This document shows, piece by piece, positions 57,754-64,000 of a stretch of 64,000 nt of DNA; the first letter of the stretch is position 1, and every line of letters starts with the position of its first letter. The position numbers were made by a program, and so were the translations under genes. Under the pieces are notes generated by a model that was given only the letters and a program-made list of their open reading frames with translations, had not been told where the DNA came from and did not search any database. The DNA lies in contig NZ_LMDH01000001.1 of the NCBI RefSeq assembly GCF_001425755.1, forward strand, positions 1,496,060-1,560,059. The letters run 5' to 3'. The stretch is from Aeromicrobium sp. Root344. GTDB taxonomy: Bacteria > Actinomycetota > Actinomycetes > Propionibacteriales > Nocardioidaceae.

Positions 57754-59865
57754 GTGAGCTCGAACAACGCGGAACAGCGCGAGATCGACGCGGAGCAGGC
57801 GTACGTCGACGCTGTCTACGAGCGCCTCGACGCCTCCGCCAAGGTCGCGCAGTCCTTGGTCGTCGAGGGCATGGCGCGCGGTCACGTCGGCAACGAAGGT
57901 GGCCTCGTCGAGCGAGACGCGATGGTCTACCAGGCGTCGCTCCGACTCTCCGCGCTCAACGCCGCCCACGACGGGCTGGTCTTCGGCCGGCTCAACATGC
58001 TCGACGGCGACTCGCGCTACATCGGCCGCATCGGCGTACGCGATGCCGATCGCGAGATCCTGCTCATCGACTGGCGTGCCCCGGCCGCCGCGATCTTCTA
58101 CCAGGCCACGGCGCAGGAGCCGGCCGGCGTGATCCGTCGCCGGGTGCTGCGCTGCGCCAACGACAAGGTCATCGGCATCGAGGACGACCTGCTCGACGCC
58201 GACAACGCGCCCGACGACCTGGTCGTCATCGGCGAGGGCGCGCTGCTGGCGAGCCTGACGCGTGCGCGGGACAGCTCGATGCACTCCGTCGTCGCGACGA
58301 TCCAGAAGGAGCAGGACGAGGCGATCCGCGCACCGAGCCGCGGCGCCACGACGATCGGCGGCGGGCCCGGCACCGGCAAGACCGTCGTCGCCCTGCACCG
58401 CGCGGCCTACCTGCTCTACACCGATCGCCGGCGCTTCGAGTCCGGCGGCGTGCTGGTCGTGGGCCCGTCGACGGTGTTCATGAACTACATCGAGCGGGTG
58501 CTCCCGAGCCTCGGCGAGACGAGCGTGACGCTCCGGTCGCTCGGCGAGGTCGTCGACGGGTTGCGCGCCATGCGCCACGACGAGCCCGTCGCCGCTGCGG
58601 CCAAGGGCTCGTCGCGCATGCCGGCGTTCCTCAACCGTGCGGCAGCCGCGCCGATGCCGGGATCGCCGACGGAGTTCCGCTACTTCTACAAGGACGACGT
58701 CCTGCGGCTCGACGCCGGCCAGCTCGCCCGCATCCGGCGCAACCTGCTGTCGGGCGGCAAGCGCAACCGGGCCTACCTCAAGGCGCCCGCCGCCCTCGTC
58801 GACGCCCTGTGGGCCCAGGTCGCCGGAGACCGTGCCCTCGAGAAGGGCGAGGAGGAGTTCGTCGAGACCATCACGACGGACGACCGCTTCGTCGACTTCG
58901 TCGAGGACTGGTGGCCACCGGTCGAGCCGATCGACGTGTGGCGCACGCTGCCCGACGTCATCGACGAGCTGGCCCGCGGCGCGTTCGACGCCGTGGAGCT
59001 GGCAGCGCTCAAGGCCTCGTGGCAGGTCGGCGAGCCCAGCATCGAGGACGTCCCGCTGATCGACGAGCTCCGCTACGTCATCGGCGAGGTGCCCTCGACC
59101 GGCGGCGACGAGGACGACGTGCCCAAGCAGCTCATGAGCTTCGAGCGACGTGAGCGCGAGGACCGCAACGACCGCAACCGGACGACCCAGAGCATCGAGG
59201 ACGACGGCTTCGCCCACGTGCTGGTCGACGAGGCGCAGGACCTGTCGCCGATGCAGTGGCGCATGCTCGGCCGCCGTGGTCGTTACGCCAGCTGGACGAT
59301 CGTCGGTGACGAGGCTCAGTCGTCGTGGCCGCACCCCCAGGAGTCGGCGGCAGCGCGCAAGGCCGCTCTCGAGGGCAAACCCGAGCACGCGTTCCGGCTG
59401 TCGACCAACTACCGCAACTCCGCGGAGATCTACGATCTCGCCGCGCAGGTCGCCGCCGTGGCGGTGCCGCACCCCGACCTCGCCGACGCCGTACGCCGCA
59501 CCGGTGAGCTGCCCGTGCACCTCACGGTGGGCCCTGCCGAGCTCGTCGACACCGCCCGCCGCAGCGCCGAGGAGATCCTCGACCGCGTCGAGGGCACCGT
59601 CGCCATCGTCGCGGCGACCGACCGGCAGGCCGAGCTGGCCGATCAGCTCTCCGACCTGCTCGCACAGCATCCCGACCGCCTCCGGCTGCTCGACGGCCTC
59701 GCCACCAAGGGCCTGGAGTTCGACGGTGTCGTGGTGGTCGAGCCCGACGCCATCACGGCCGAGTCCAGCGCCGGCTGGCGCACCCTCTACGTCGTCCTGA
59801 CCCGCGCGACGCAGCTGCTGACGACCGTCGGCACGACAGACGGCTGGTTGTCGCGGATCGCATGA
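57754..59865 (+). CDS. helD: HelD-family RNA polymerase recycling ATPase (UvrD-like)
   Basis: 703-aa SF1-type ATPase. The N-terminal coiled region EQREIDAEQAYVDAVYERLDASAK matches the HelD secondary-channel arm. Motif I is IGGGPGTGKTVVALHRAAYLLY, motif II VLVDEAQDLSPMQWRML, with GRYASWTIVGDEAQSSWPH and the C-terminal TKGLEFDGVVVVEPD and YVVLTRATQLL motifs. Actinobacterial HelD removes stalled or rifampicin-bound RNA polymerase from DNA. GTG 57754 has AAAAGGAG six bases upstream. The stop overlaps the metallophosphoesterase start. Confidence 0.9.
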   Translation: MSSNNAEQREIDAEQAYVDAVYERLDASAKVAQSLVVEGMARGHVGNEGGLVERDAMVYQASLRLSALNAAHDGLVFGRLNMLDGDSRYIGRIGVRDADREILLIDWRAPAAAIFYQATAQEPAGVIRRRVLRCANDKVIGIEDDLLDADNAPDDLVVIGEGALLASLTRARDSSMHSVVATIQKEQDEAIRAPSRGATTIGGGPGTGKTVVALHRAAYLLYTDRRRFESGGVLVVGPSTVFMNYIERVLPSLGETSVTLRSLGEVVDGLRAMRHDEPVAAAAKGSSRMPAFLNRAAAAPMPGSPTEFRYFYKDDVLRLDAGQLARIRRNLLSGGKRNRAYLKAPAALVDALWAQVAGDRALEKGEEEFVETITTDDRFVDFVEDWWPPVEPIDVWRTLPDVIDELARGAFDAVELAALKASWQVGEPSIEDVPLIDELRYVIGEVPSTGGDEDDVPKQLMSFERREREDRNDRNRTTQSIEDDGFAHVLVDEAQDLSPMQWRMLGRRGRYASWTIVGDEAQSSWPHPQESAAARKAALEGKPEHAFRLSTNYRNSAEIYDLAAQVAAVAVPHPDLADAVRRTGELPVHLTVGPAELVDTARRSAEEILDRVEGTVAIVAATDRQAELADQLSDLLAQHPDRLRLLDGLATKGLEFDGVVVVEPDAITAESSAGWRTLYVVLTRATQLLTTVGTTDGWLSRIA

Positions 59866-61382
59866 ACCGGGCTCTCAAGGTCCTGCTCCTCGTCCTCCTC
59901 GCGGTGGGCGTCGCGCTGCCGACCGCGTACTCGACGTTCATCCACAGCGAGCGCGACGTCGTCATCGGCGCGCACGAGGCCACGGTGCAGCCGACGTTCA
60001 GCGGCTATGCGCGCATCGACTTCGGCACCCTCATCCCGCAGATCCGACTGCCCGCCGAGGCTCCGCTCGGGCTCGGTGTCGACGTACGCCTCGGTGACAG
60101 CGAGATCACCAACCTCGACCAGCTCGTCGCCCGCGACGCCGTGATCGCGTCGCAGCCGCAGGGCGAGATCGCGTCCGTACGCTCGACGATCACGTCGATG
60201 CTGATCGACGCGGCGATGCGAGGCGTCGGCGCAGGGCTGCTCGCCGTCATCATTGCGACGCTGGCCTGGCTCGCGATCGGCCAGGCGCGACGCCGGGCCA
60301 TCTGGGCTGCGGCACGTCATCCGGGGCGTCGCCAGGTCCTCGGCGGAGTGGGCGTGGCAGTCGTCACGATCGCCGCCCTGGTCCTCGTCGCTGCGCCCGA
60401 GCGCCCGCACTCCTCCGACGAGGCGTGGGTCCCGATCGACTCGGTGTTCCCGGAGCTGCCGTCGGACCAGGTGCTCGACAAGGTCGAGATCGCCCAGGGT
60501 GCGTCGACCAGCGGCAGCAAGGCCATCGTCGAGGGGGCTCTCGCGACCTATCGCACCTCGGTGTCGTTCTACGGCAAGCTGGCGGTCAACGCCGCGACGA
60601 CCCAGGTGCGTACGCCGTCGGAGGGCGAGACGACGGCGCTCGTCGTGACCGACCGGCACGACAACATCGGCATGGATCCGGTCGCGCGGGCGATCGCCGA
60701 CCGGGCCGGTGCGCGCCTGCTGATCGATCTCGGCGACGACACCTCCAACGGCGCGAGCTGGGAGACGTTCAGCATCAACTCGCTGGCCCGGGAGTTCCGC
60801 GACTTCGACGTCGTGTCGGTGGCCGGCAACCACGACACCGGGCCGACGGTGCGCCAGCAGATGAAGGACAAGGGGTTCACGGTGCTCGACGGCGAGCCCG
60901 TCACGGTCGGCGGTGTCCGGTTCCTCGGCAGCAGCGATCCCCGAAGCTCCGGCCTCACCGCCGGCTACAACGGCAACCCGACCGACAACACGCACTCGCT
61001 GCGCCAGCAGGACGACGAGCTCGAGAAGGCGGCCTGCGACGCCGGTGAGGTCAGCGTCATCGCCGTCCACTCACCGTCGTCGGCCACGCGCGCTGCCGCG
61101 TCGGGATGCGCTGACCTGGTGCTCTCGGGGCATCTGCACCGCCAGGTCGGCCCGACGACCATCAACGGCACCAACGGACGTACGACCACGACCCTGACGA
61201 CCGGCACGACCGGCGGCGCCGTCTACGCCTTCGCGCTGGGCAGCAAGCTCCGTCGCGAGGCGCAGGTGACGATCGTGACGTTCGCCGACGGCAGGCCGGT
61301 GGGACTCCAGCCGGTCAGCTTCGAGCCAGGCGGGATCATCCGGGTTGCGGACTACACGCCGGTCACGACGTCCTCGCGCTAG
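59862..61382 (+). CDS. Membrane-anchored metallophosphoesterase
   Basis: 506-aa membrane protein. Three hydrophobic segments (residues 5-25, about 115-138 and about 160-182) place the C-terminal phosphoesterase domain outside the membrane. Metal ligands appear in order: VVTDRHDN, LIDLGDDTSNG, VAGNHDTGP, AVHSPSS and LSGHLHRQVGP, matching the dimetal calcineurin-like family. ATG 59862 overlaps the helD stop (ATGA), so it is cotranslated with helD. A functional tie between RNA polymerase recycling and this enzyme is unknown. Substrate unknown. Confidence 0.88.
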   Translation: MNRALKVLLLVLLAVGVALPTAYSTFIHSERDVVIGAHEATVQPTFSGYARIDFGTLIPQIRLPAEAPLGLGVDVRLGDSEITNLDQLVARDAVIASQPQGEIASVRSTITSMLIDAAMRGVGAGLLAVIIATLAWLAIGQARRRAIWAAARHPGRRQVLGGVGVAVVTIAALVLVAAPERPHSSDEAWVPIDSVFPELPSDQVLDKVEIAQGASTSGSKAIVEGALATYRTSVSFYGKLAVNAATTQVRTPSEGETTALVVTDRHDNIGMDPVARAIADRAGARLLIDLGDDTSNGASWETFSINSLAREFRDFDVVSVAGNHDTGPTVRQQMKDKGFTVLDGEPVTVGGVRFLGSSDPRSSGLTAGYNGNPTDNTHSLRQQDDELEKAACDAGEVSVIAVHSPSSATRAAASGCADLVLSGHLHRQVGPTTINGTNGRTTTTLTTGTTGGAVYAFALGSKLRREAQVTIVTFADGRPVGLQPVSFEPGGIIRVADYTPVTTSSR

Positions 61383-62590
61383 CGGCAGCGGGCGAGGATC
61401 AGCTCGGCGTACGCCCGCGCGCACGTGACGACCTCGGCGATCGCCACGCGCTCGTCGACGGCGTGGGCGTTCGCGACGTCGCCGGGACCGTACTGCACCG
61501 TCGGGATCCCGAGCGCGGAGTACTGCCGCAGGTCTGACCCGTACGGTGCCCCTGTCAGGCGGGGTCGGGGCTCCCCGGCGGCGACGACGGCATCGACGAC
61601 CTGCTCGCCGAACGGATCCCCCTCGGGCAGGCGCCCCGCGGCGAAGTGTCCGCCGGGCCACGTGACGGTCGGCGGGTTGTCGGCCAGCCACGAGTCGGCG
61701 GCGGCCGCGGAGGCCAGGGCGTTCTCGAAGGCCGCCTTGGCGTCGGCGAACGACTCGCCGGGCATGACGCCGTATCGCCCTTCGGCCACCAGCAGGTCGG
61801 GAACCGTGCTGGCCCAGTCGCCGGCGTGCACGATGCCGACGCTGATGGGCCACGGCAGCTCGCCGAACGGGTGGGGCGGAGCCGCGTTGCGTACGTCCTC
61901 GAGCTCGGCGAGTGCGCGGTGCAGCCGCTCGAACGCGGTGATCGCGCTGTGTCCCGTGGCACGCATCGAGCCGTGCGTCGCCCGGCCGACGACCTCGATG
62001 CGGAACGTCAACGAGCCCGCGTTGGCCGCCACGACCTGCCCGTCGGTCGGCTCGGCGATGACGCACGCGTCGCCGACGTGCCCGCGACGCAGGGTCGCGT
62101 ACGTCCCGAGGCCGCCGTCCTCCTCGCCGATCACGGTGTGCACGGCGAAAGGCCGGCGGAGCTCGACGCCGCTGAGCGCGCGTGCCGCCGCGATGATCGC
62201 GACGACGCCGCCCTTCATGTCGCAGACGCCCCGGCCGAACCATTGACCGTCGACCTCGCGGAGGAGCCACGGGTCGGCGTTGGTCCAGGTCGCGGGCTCG
62301 CCGGGCGGCACGACGTCGACATGGCCGTTGAGGACCAGCGCCGGCGTGCCGGGCCCGGAGACACCGACGCAGCCCAGTGCCTCGTCGCGGTCGACCTCCT
62401 CGCCGGGGTAGCCGTCGCTGCTGCGGAGGTCGTCGAGGTCGATCGTCCACTGGTCGACGTCCATGCCGAGGCCGGTCAGGGTCGCGGCGCACCACCGTTG
62501 GACGGCGACCTCGGCGTCTGCGCCGCCCGTGCTGGGAATGTTGACGATCTGCGCCAGGTCACGCCGGATCAGGTCGACATCGATGTCCAT
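61379..62590 (-). CDS. M20-family peptidase / acetylornithine-deacetylase-like metallohydrolase
   Basis: 403-aa co-catalytic zinc hydrolase. Metal-binding blocks are LVLNGHVDVVPPGEPATW (His and Asp), GRGVCDMKGGVVAIIAAARAL (bridging Asp), the general base Glu in TVIGEEDGGLG and a late His. The dimerisation lid lies between about 190 and 300. It fits ArgE/DapE-like amidohydrolases acting on N-acyl amino acids, but no arginine or lysine genes are nearby, so substrate is open. The ATG follows CATGCT by six bases. Its stop shares CTAG with the convergent metallophosphoesterase stop. Confidence 0.9.
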   Translation of the reverse strand: MDIDVDLIRRDLAQIVNIPSTGGADAEVAVQRWCAATLTGLGMDVDQWTIDLDDLRSSDGYPGEEVDRDEALGCVGVSGPGTPALVLNGHVDVVPPGEPATWTNADPWLLREVDGQWFGRGVCDMKGGVVAIIAAARALSGVELRRPFAVHTVIGEEDGGLGTYATLRRGHVGDACVIAEPTDGQVVAANAGSLTFRIEVVGRATHGSMRATGHSAITAFERLHRALAELEDVRNAAPPHPFGELPWPISVGIVHAGDWASTVPDLLVAEGRYGVMPGESFADAKAAFENALASAAAADSWLADNPPTVTWPGGHFAAGRLPEGDPFGEQVVDAVVAAGEPRPRLTGAPYGSDLRQYSALGIPTVQYGPGDVANAHAVDERVAIAEVVTCARAYAELILARCR

Positions 62591-62627
62591 GCCGCCAGCA
62601 TGGCAGTGTGCGAGTTCAGCCCGCGGC

Positions 62628-63782
62628 TCAGGAGAGCTTCACCGGAGTGTTGCGCTGGTCGGCGTCGTCCAGCCCGAGCTGCCCGACGTTGTTGAGGCCC
62701 CAGCAGTAGATGGCGCCGGTCGAGTACTTGGCGCACGTGTGGAAGCCGCCGGTGTCGACACTGGCCCAGTGCGTGGAGATGCCGACCTTCGTGGGCAGCG
62801 TGCGCTTGTTGAGATTGTCGCCGAGCCCCAGCCGCCCGTTCTCGCCGTCGCCCCAGCAGTACAGCGAACCGGTCTTGTACTTCGCACACGTGTGGTCCGT
62901 GCCGGCGTTCACGCTGAGCCAGTTCGTGGAGATGCCAACCTTCTGGGGGGTCCCGTGGTTGTCGAGGTCGTCCTTGCCCTGGCCGAGCTCTCCGTTGCCG
63001 CCGAAGCCCCAGCAGAAGATCGAGCCGGTCTGGTGGCGCGCGCAGGTGAACGTGCCGCCTCCGCTGACGCTGCTCCACCGAGTCGAGGTGCCCACCTTTC
63101 GCGGGGTGTTCTTGTCGGAGCCCGCGCCGATTCCCAGCTGGGTGTACGAGTTGTCACCCCAGCAGTAGAGGGAACCTGAGCTGAGCCGTGCGCAGGTGTG
63201 CGATCCGCCGGCCGAGACACTCGTCCAGTTCGTCGAGGCCCCGACCCGCGTGGGCTGGTAGTGGTCGTCGAAGTCGCCGACGCCGAGCTGGCCGTCGGCG
63301 TCGTAGCCCCAGCAGTAGAGGGCACCGGTCGTGAGCCGACCGCAGGTGTGCTCCTGCCCGGCCGAGACGCTGGCCCAACGCGTCGAGGTGCCGACCCGCT
63401 GCGGGGTGTTGTACTGCTTCGTCAGGTTGCTGCCGAGGCCCAGGTTGCCCTCGTAGTTGTAGCCCCAGCAATAGAGCGCGCCCGTGGTCTTGATGGCGCA
63501 CGTGTGATAGTCGCCGATCGTCACCTTGGCCCAGTTGGTGTCGGTGCCGACCTGCTGGGGGATGTAGCGCGGGTTGAGGTCGTCGCCGACTCCCAGCCCG
63601 CCGTACGTGTTGCCGCCCCAGCAGTAGAGCGAGTGGTTCGTGGTGATGCCGCAGGTGTGGACGAACCCTGACGAGACGGACAGCCACGTCTTGGGCGTGG
63701 CCGCCTGTGCGTTGCCGGACGTGGCGAGCGACATCGTGAGCGTCACCGCGATGGCGGCGCAGATGCGGAGGAGGGTCTTCAT
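62628..63782 (-). CDS. Secreted RCC1-repeat protein
   Basis: 384-aa exported protein. The signal peptide (KTLLRICAAIAVTLTMSLA, cleavage near AQA-ATP) is followed by seven RCC1-like blades of about 50 residues. Each blade has HTC[AG] and then a turn such as TGALYCWG followed by GxLG. The paired Cys in most blades (HTC and YCWG) may form disulfides outside the cell. RCC1 propellers usually bind partners; the role of bacterial secreted versions is unknown. ATG 63782 is used because the longer frame covers the upstream promoter dyad. Confidence 0.88.
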   Translation of the reverse strand: MKTLLRICAAIAVTLTMSLATSGNAQAATPKTWLSVSSGFVHTCGITTNHSLYCWGGNTYGGLGVGDDLNPRYIPQQVGTDTNWAKVTIGDYHTCAIKTTGALYCWGYNYEGNLGLGSNLTKQYNTPQRVGTSTRWASVSAGQEHTCGRLTTGALYCWGYDADGQLGVGDFDDHYQPTRVGASTNWTSVSAGGSHTCARLSSGSLYCWGDNSYTQLGIGAGSDKNTPRKVGTSTRWSSVSGGGTFTCARHQTGSIFCWGFGGNGELGQGKDDLDNHGTPQKVGISTNWLSVNAGTDHTCAKYKTGSLYCWGDGENGRLGLGDNLNKRTLPTKVGISTHWASVDTGGFHTCAKYSTGAIYCWGLNNVGQLGLDDADQRNTPVKLS

Positions 63783-63872
63783 GGCGGGTGCCTTCCGGGC
63801 GTCGAGCAAGCGGGTCGAGGTGTGGCCGTGCTCGGCGCTGATCGGAATCCGAGAGGATCTCCGCCGATGTCG

Positions 63873-63907
63873 CCACACTGTGCCAGTACGGCACAGGGCC
63901 CGTGTGG
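63873..63907. promoter_or_regulatory. Nested inverted repeat in the RCC1-gene upstream region
   Basis: An inner dyad CTGTGCC-AGTAC-GGCACAG (63878-63896) lies inside outer arms CCACAC (63873-63878) / GTGTGG (63902-63907), about 90-125 bp before the RCC1 gene start. Possible operator or cruciform in a divergent promoter region. Confidence 0.45.
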
Positions 63908-63949
63908 TGTTTCGGGATATTGGTGCCAATCGTTCACGAATGCCTGCGC

Positions 63950-63955
63950 TAGGCT
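63950..63955 (+). promoter_or_regulatory. -10 element of a leaderless transcript at the window end
   Basis: TAGGCT is followed by exactly six bases and ATG 63962, the layout seen for many genes here. It would start an mRNA whose first codons are the short ORF at the window end. Confidence 0.5.
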
Positions 63956-63961
63956 CCTGTC

Positions 63962-64000
63962 ATGACAGTTCAGCCCTCCAGCTGGTGGCTCCACCTGTAG
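63962..64000 (+). CDS. Candidate 12-residue tryptophan-type leader peptide
   Basis: A complete ORF encoding MTVQPSSWWLHL and a TAG stop that is the last base of the window. Two adjacent Trp codons in a short ORF directly at a presumed leaderless start suggest transcription attenuation of a downstream aromatic-amino-acid gene (a trp or DAHP-synthase-type operon). The downstream gene and terminator hairpins lie outside the window, so this rests on the ORF alone. It could also be a chance ORF. Confidence 0.45.
   Translation: MTVQPSSWWLHL

Noticed and set aside
1-64000. CRISPR array, prophage, insertion sequences, tRNA or rRNA genes
   Set aside because: No regularly spaced repeats, transposase or integrase motifs, tRNA cloverleaf or rRNA sequence noticed; all gaps are below about 200 bp.

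Overview
The window is chromosomal DNA from a high-GC actinobacterium. The evidence is strong GC bias at third codon positions, frequent GTG starts, very tight packing with ATGA/GTGA start-stop overlaps, and an actinobacterial gene set: fused FadB-type beta-oxidation protein with FadA, an AtuA/acyl-CoA carboxylase cluster, HelD, an IdeR-like iron box, a zinc-free L33 behind a Zur-like box, MetX/MetY, a TIGR03084-family protein and DUF1206. The abundance of the word CGTACG and the gene content suggest Nocardioidaceae (Aeromicrobium/Nocardioides-like), but there is no rRNA or other marker to prove it. I saw no tRNA, rRNA, insertion sequence, prophage or CRISPR array, and no gene-free stretch exceeds about 200 bp.

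Layout. 0.1-3.6 kb: fadA-fadB fatty-acid beta-oxidation pair. 3.7-4.6 kb: secreted trypsin-like protease. 4.7-6.5 kb: DrrAB-type drug/lipid ABC exporter. 6.5-10.5 kb: iron-siderophore ABC importer (binding lipoprotein, two permeases, ATPase) behind an IdeR-like iron box. 10.5-15.5 kb (minus): MBL hydrolase, amino-acid permease, DUF1206 membrane protein, NAD-binding epimerase fusion and a small repeat protein. 15.7-17.8 kb: glutamate-synthase-like FMN protein and OsmC. 17.8-19.5 kb (minus): ArsR regulator with SRPBCC and two VOC proteins. 19.6-23 kb (minus): sarcosine-oxidase-like flavoenzyme, HSDL2-like SDR and a secreted surface protein. 23.1-28.6 kb: alpha/beta hydrolase, enoyl-CoA hydratase, an unrecognised 472-aa protein, histidine phosphatase and two SDRs. 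28.5-32 kb: small membrane proteins, rpmG, methyltransferase, XRE-cupin regulator and a thioredoxin-reductase-like enzyme. 32-35.9 kb (minus): metX, metY, phosphofructokinase. 35.9-42.8 kb: thioesterase, HxlR regulator, Baeyer-Villiger-type monooxygenase, SIMPL protein, TSUP permease, esterase, DUF3352 protein. 43-52.9 kb: an eight-gene TetR-AtuA-acyl-CoA carboxylase-acyl-CoA dehydrogenase operon. 53-55.2 kb: polar amino-acid ABC importer with a fused binding protein and permease. 55.2-63.8 kb: surface proteins, helD with a coupled metallophosphoesterase, M20 peptidase and a secreted RCC1-repeat protein. The window ends on a complete 12-codon ORF with tandem Trp codons that looks like an attenuator leader.

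How it fits together. Much of the region serves catabolism of fatty acids, branched or terpenoid acids and perhaps sterol- or ketone-like compounds (FadAB, Atu cluster, SDRs, BVMO, hydrolases), alongside nutrient uptake (iron, amino acids), sulfur amino-acid synthesis and stress or regulatory proteins. The most informative non-coding signals are paired operators (TCCAGATA-N7-TATCTGAA before an SDR and the BVMO; TTGCC-N5-GGCAA flanking the XRE-cupin gene), a recurring leaderless-promoter layout (NANNNT-6 nt-start codon) at about fifteen genes, and several families of short palindromes, two copies of one of which lie in frame inside coding sequence.
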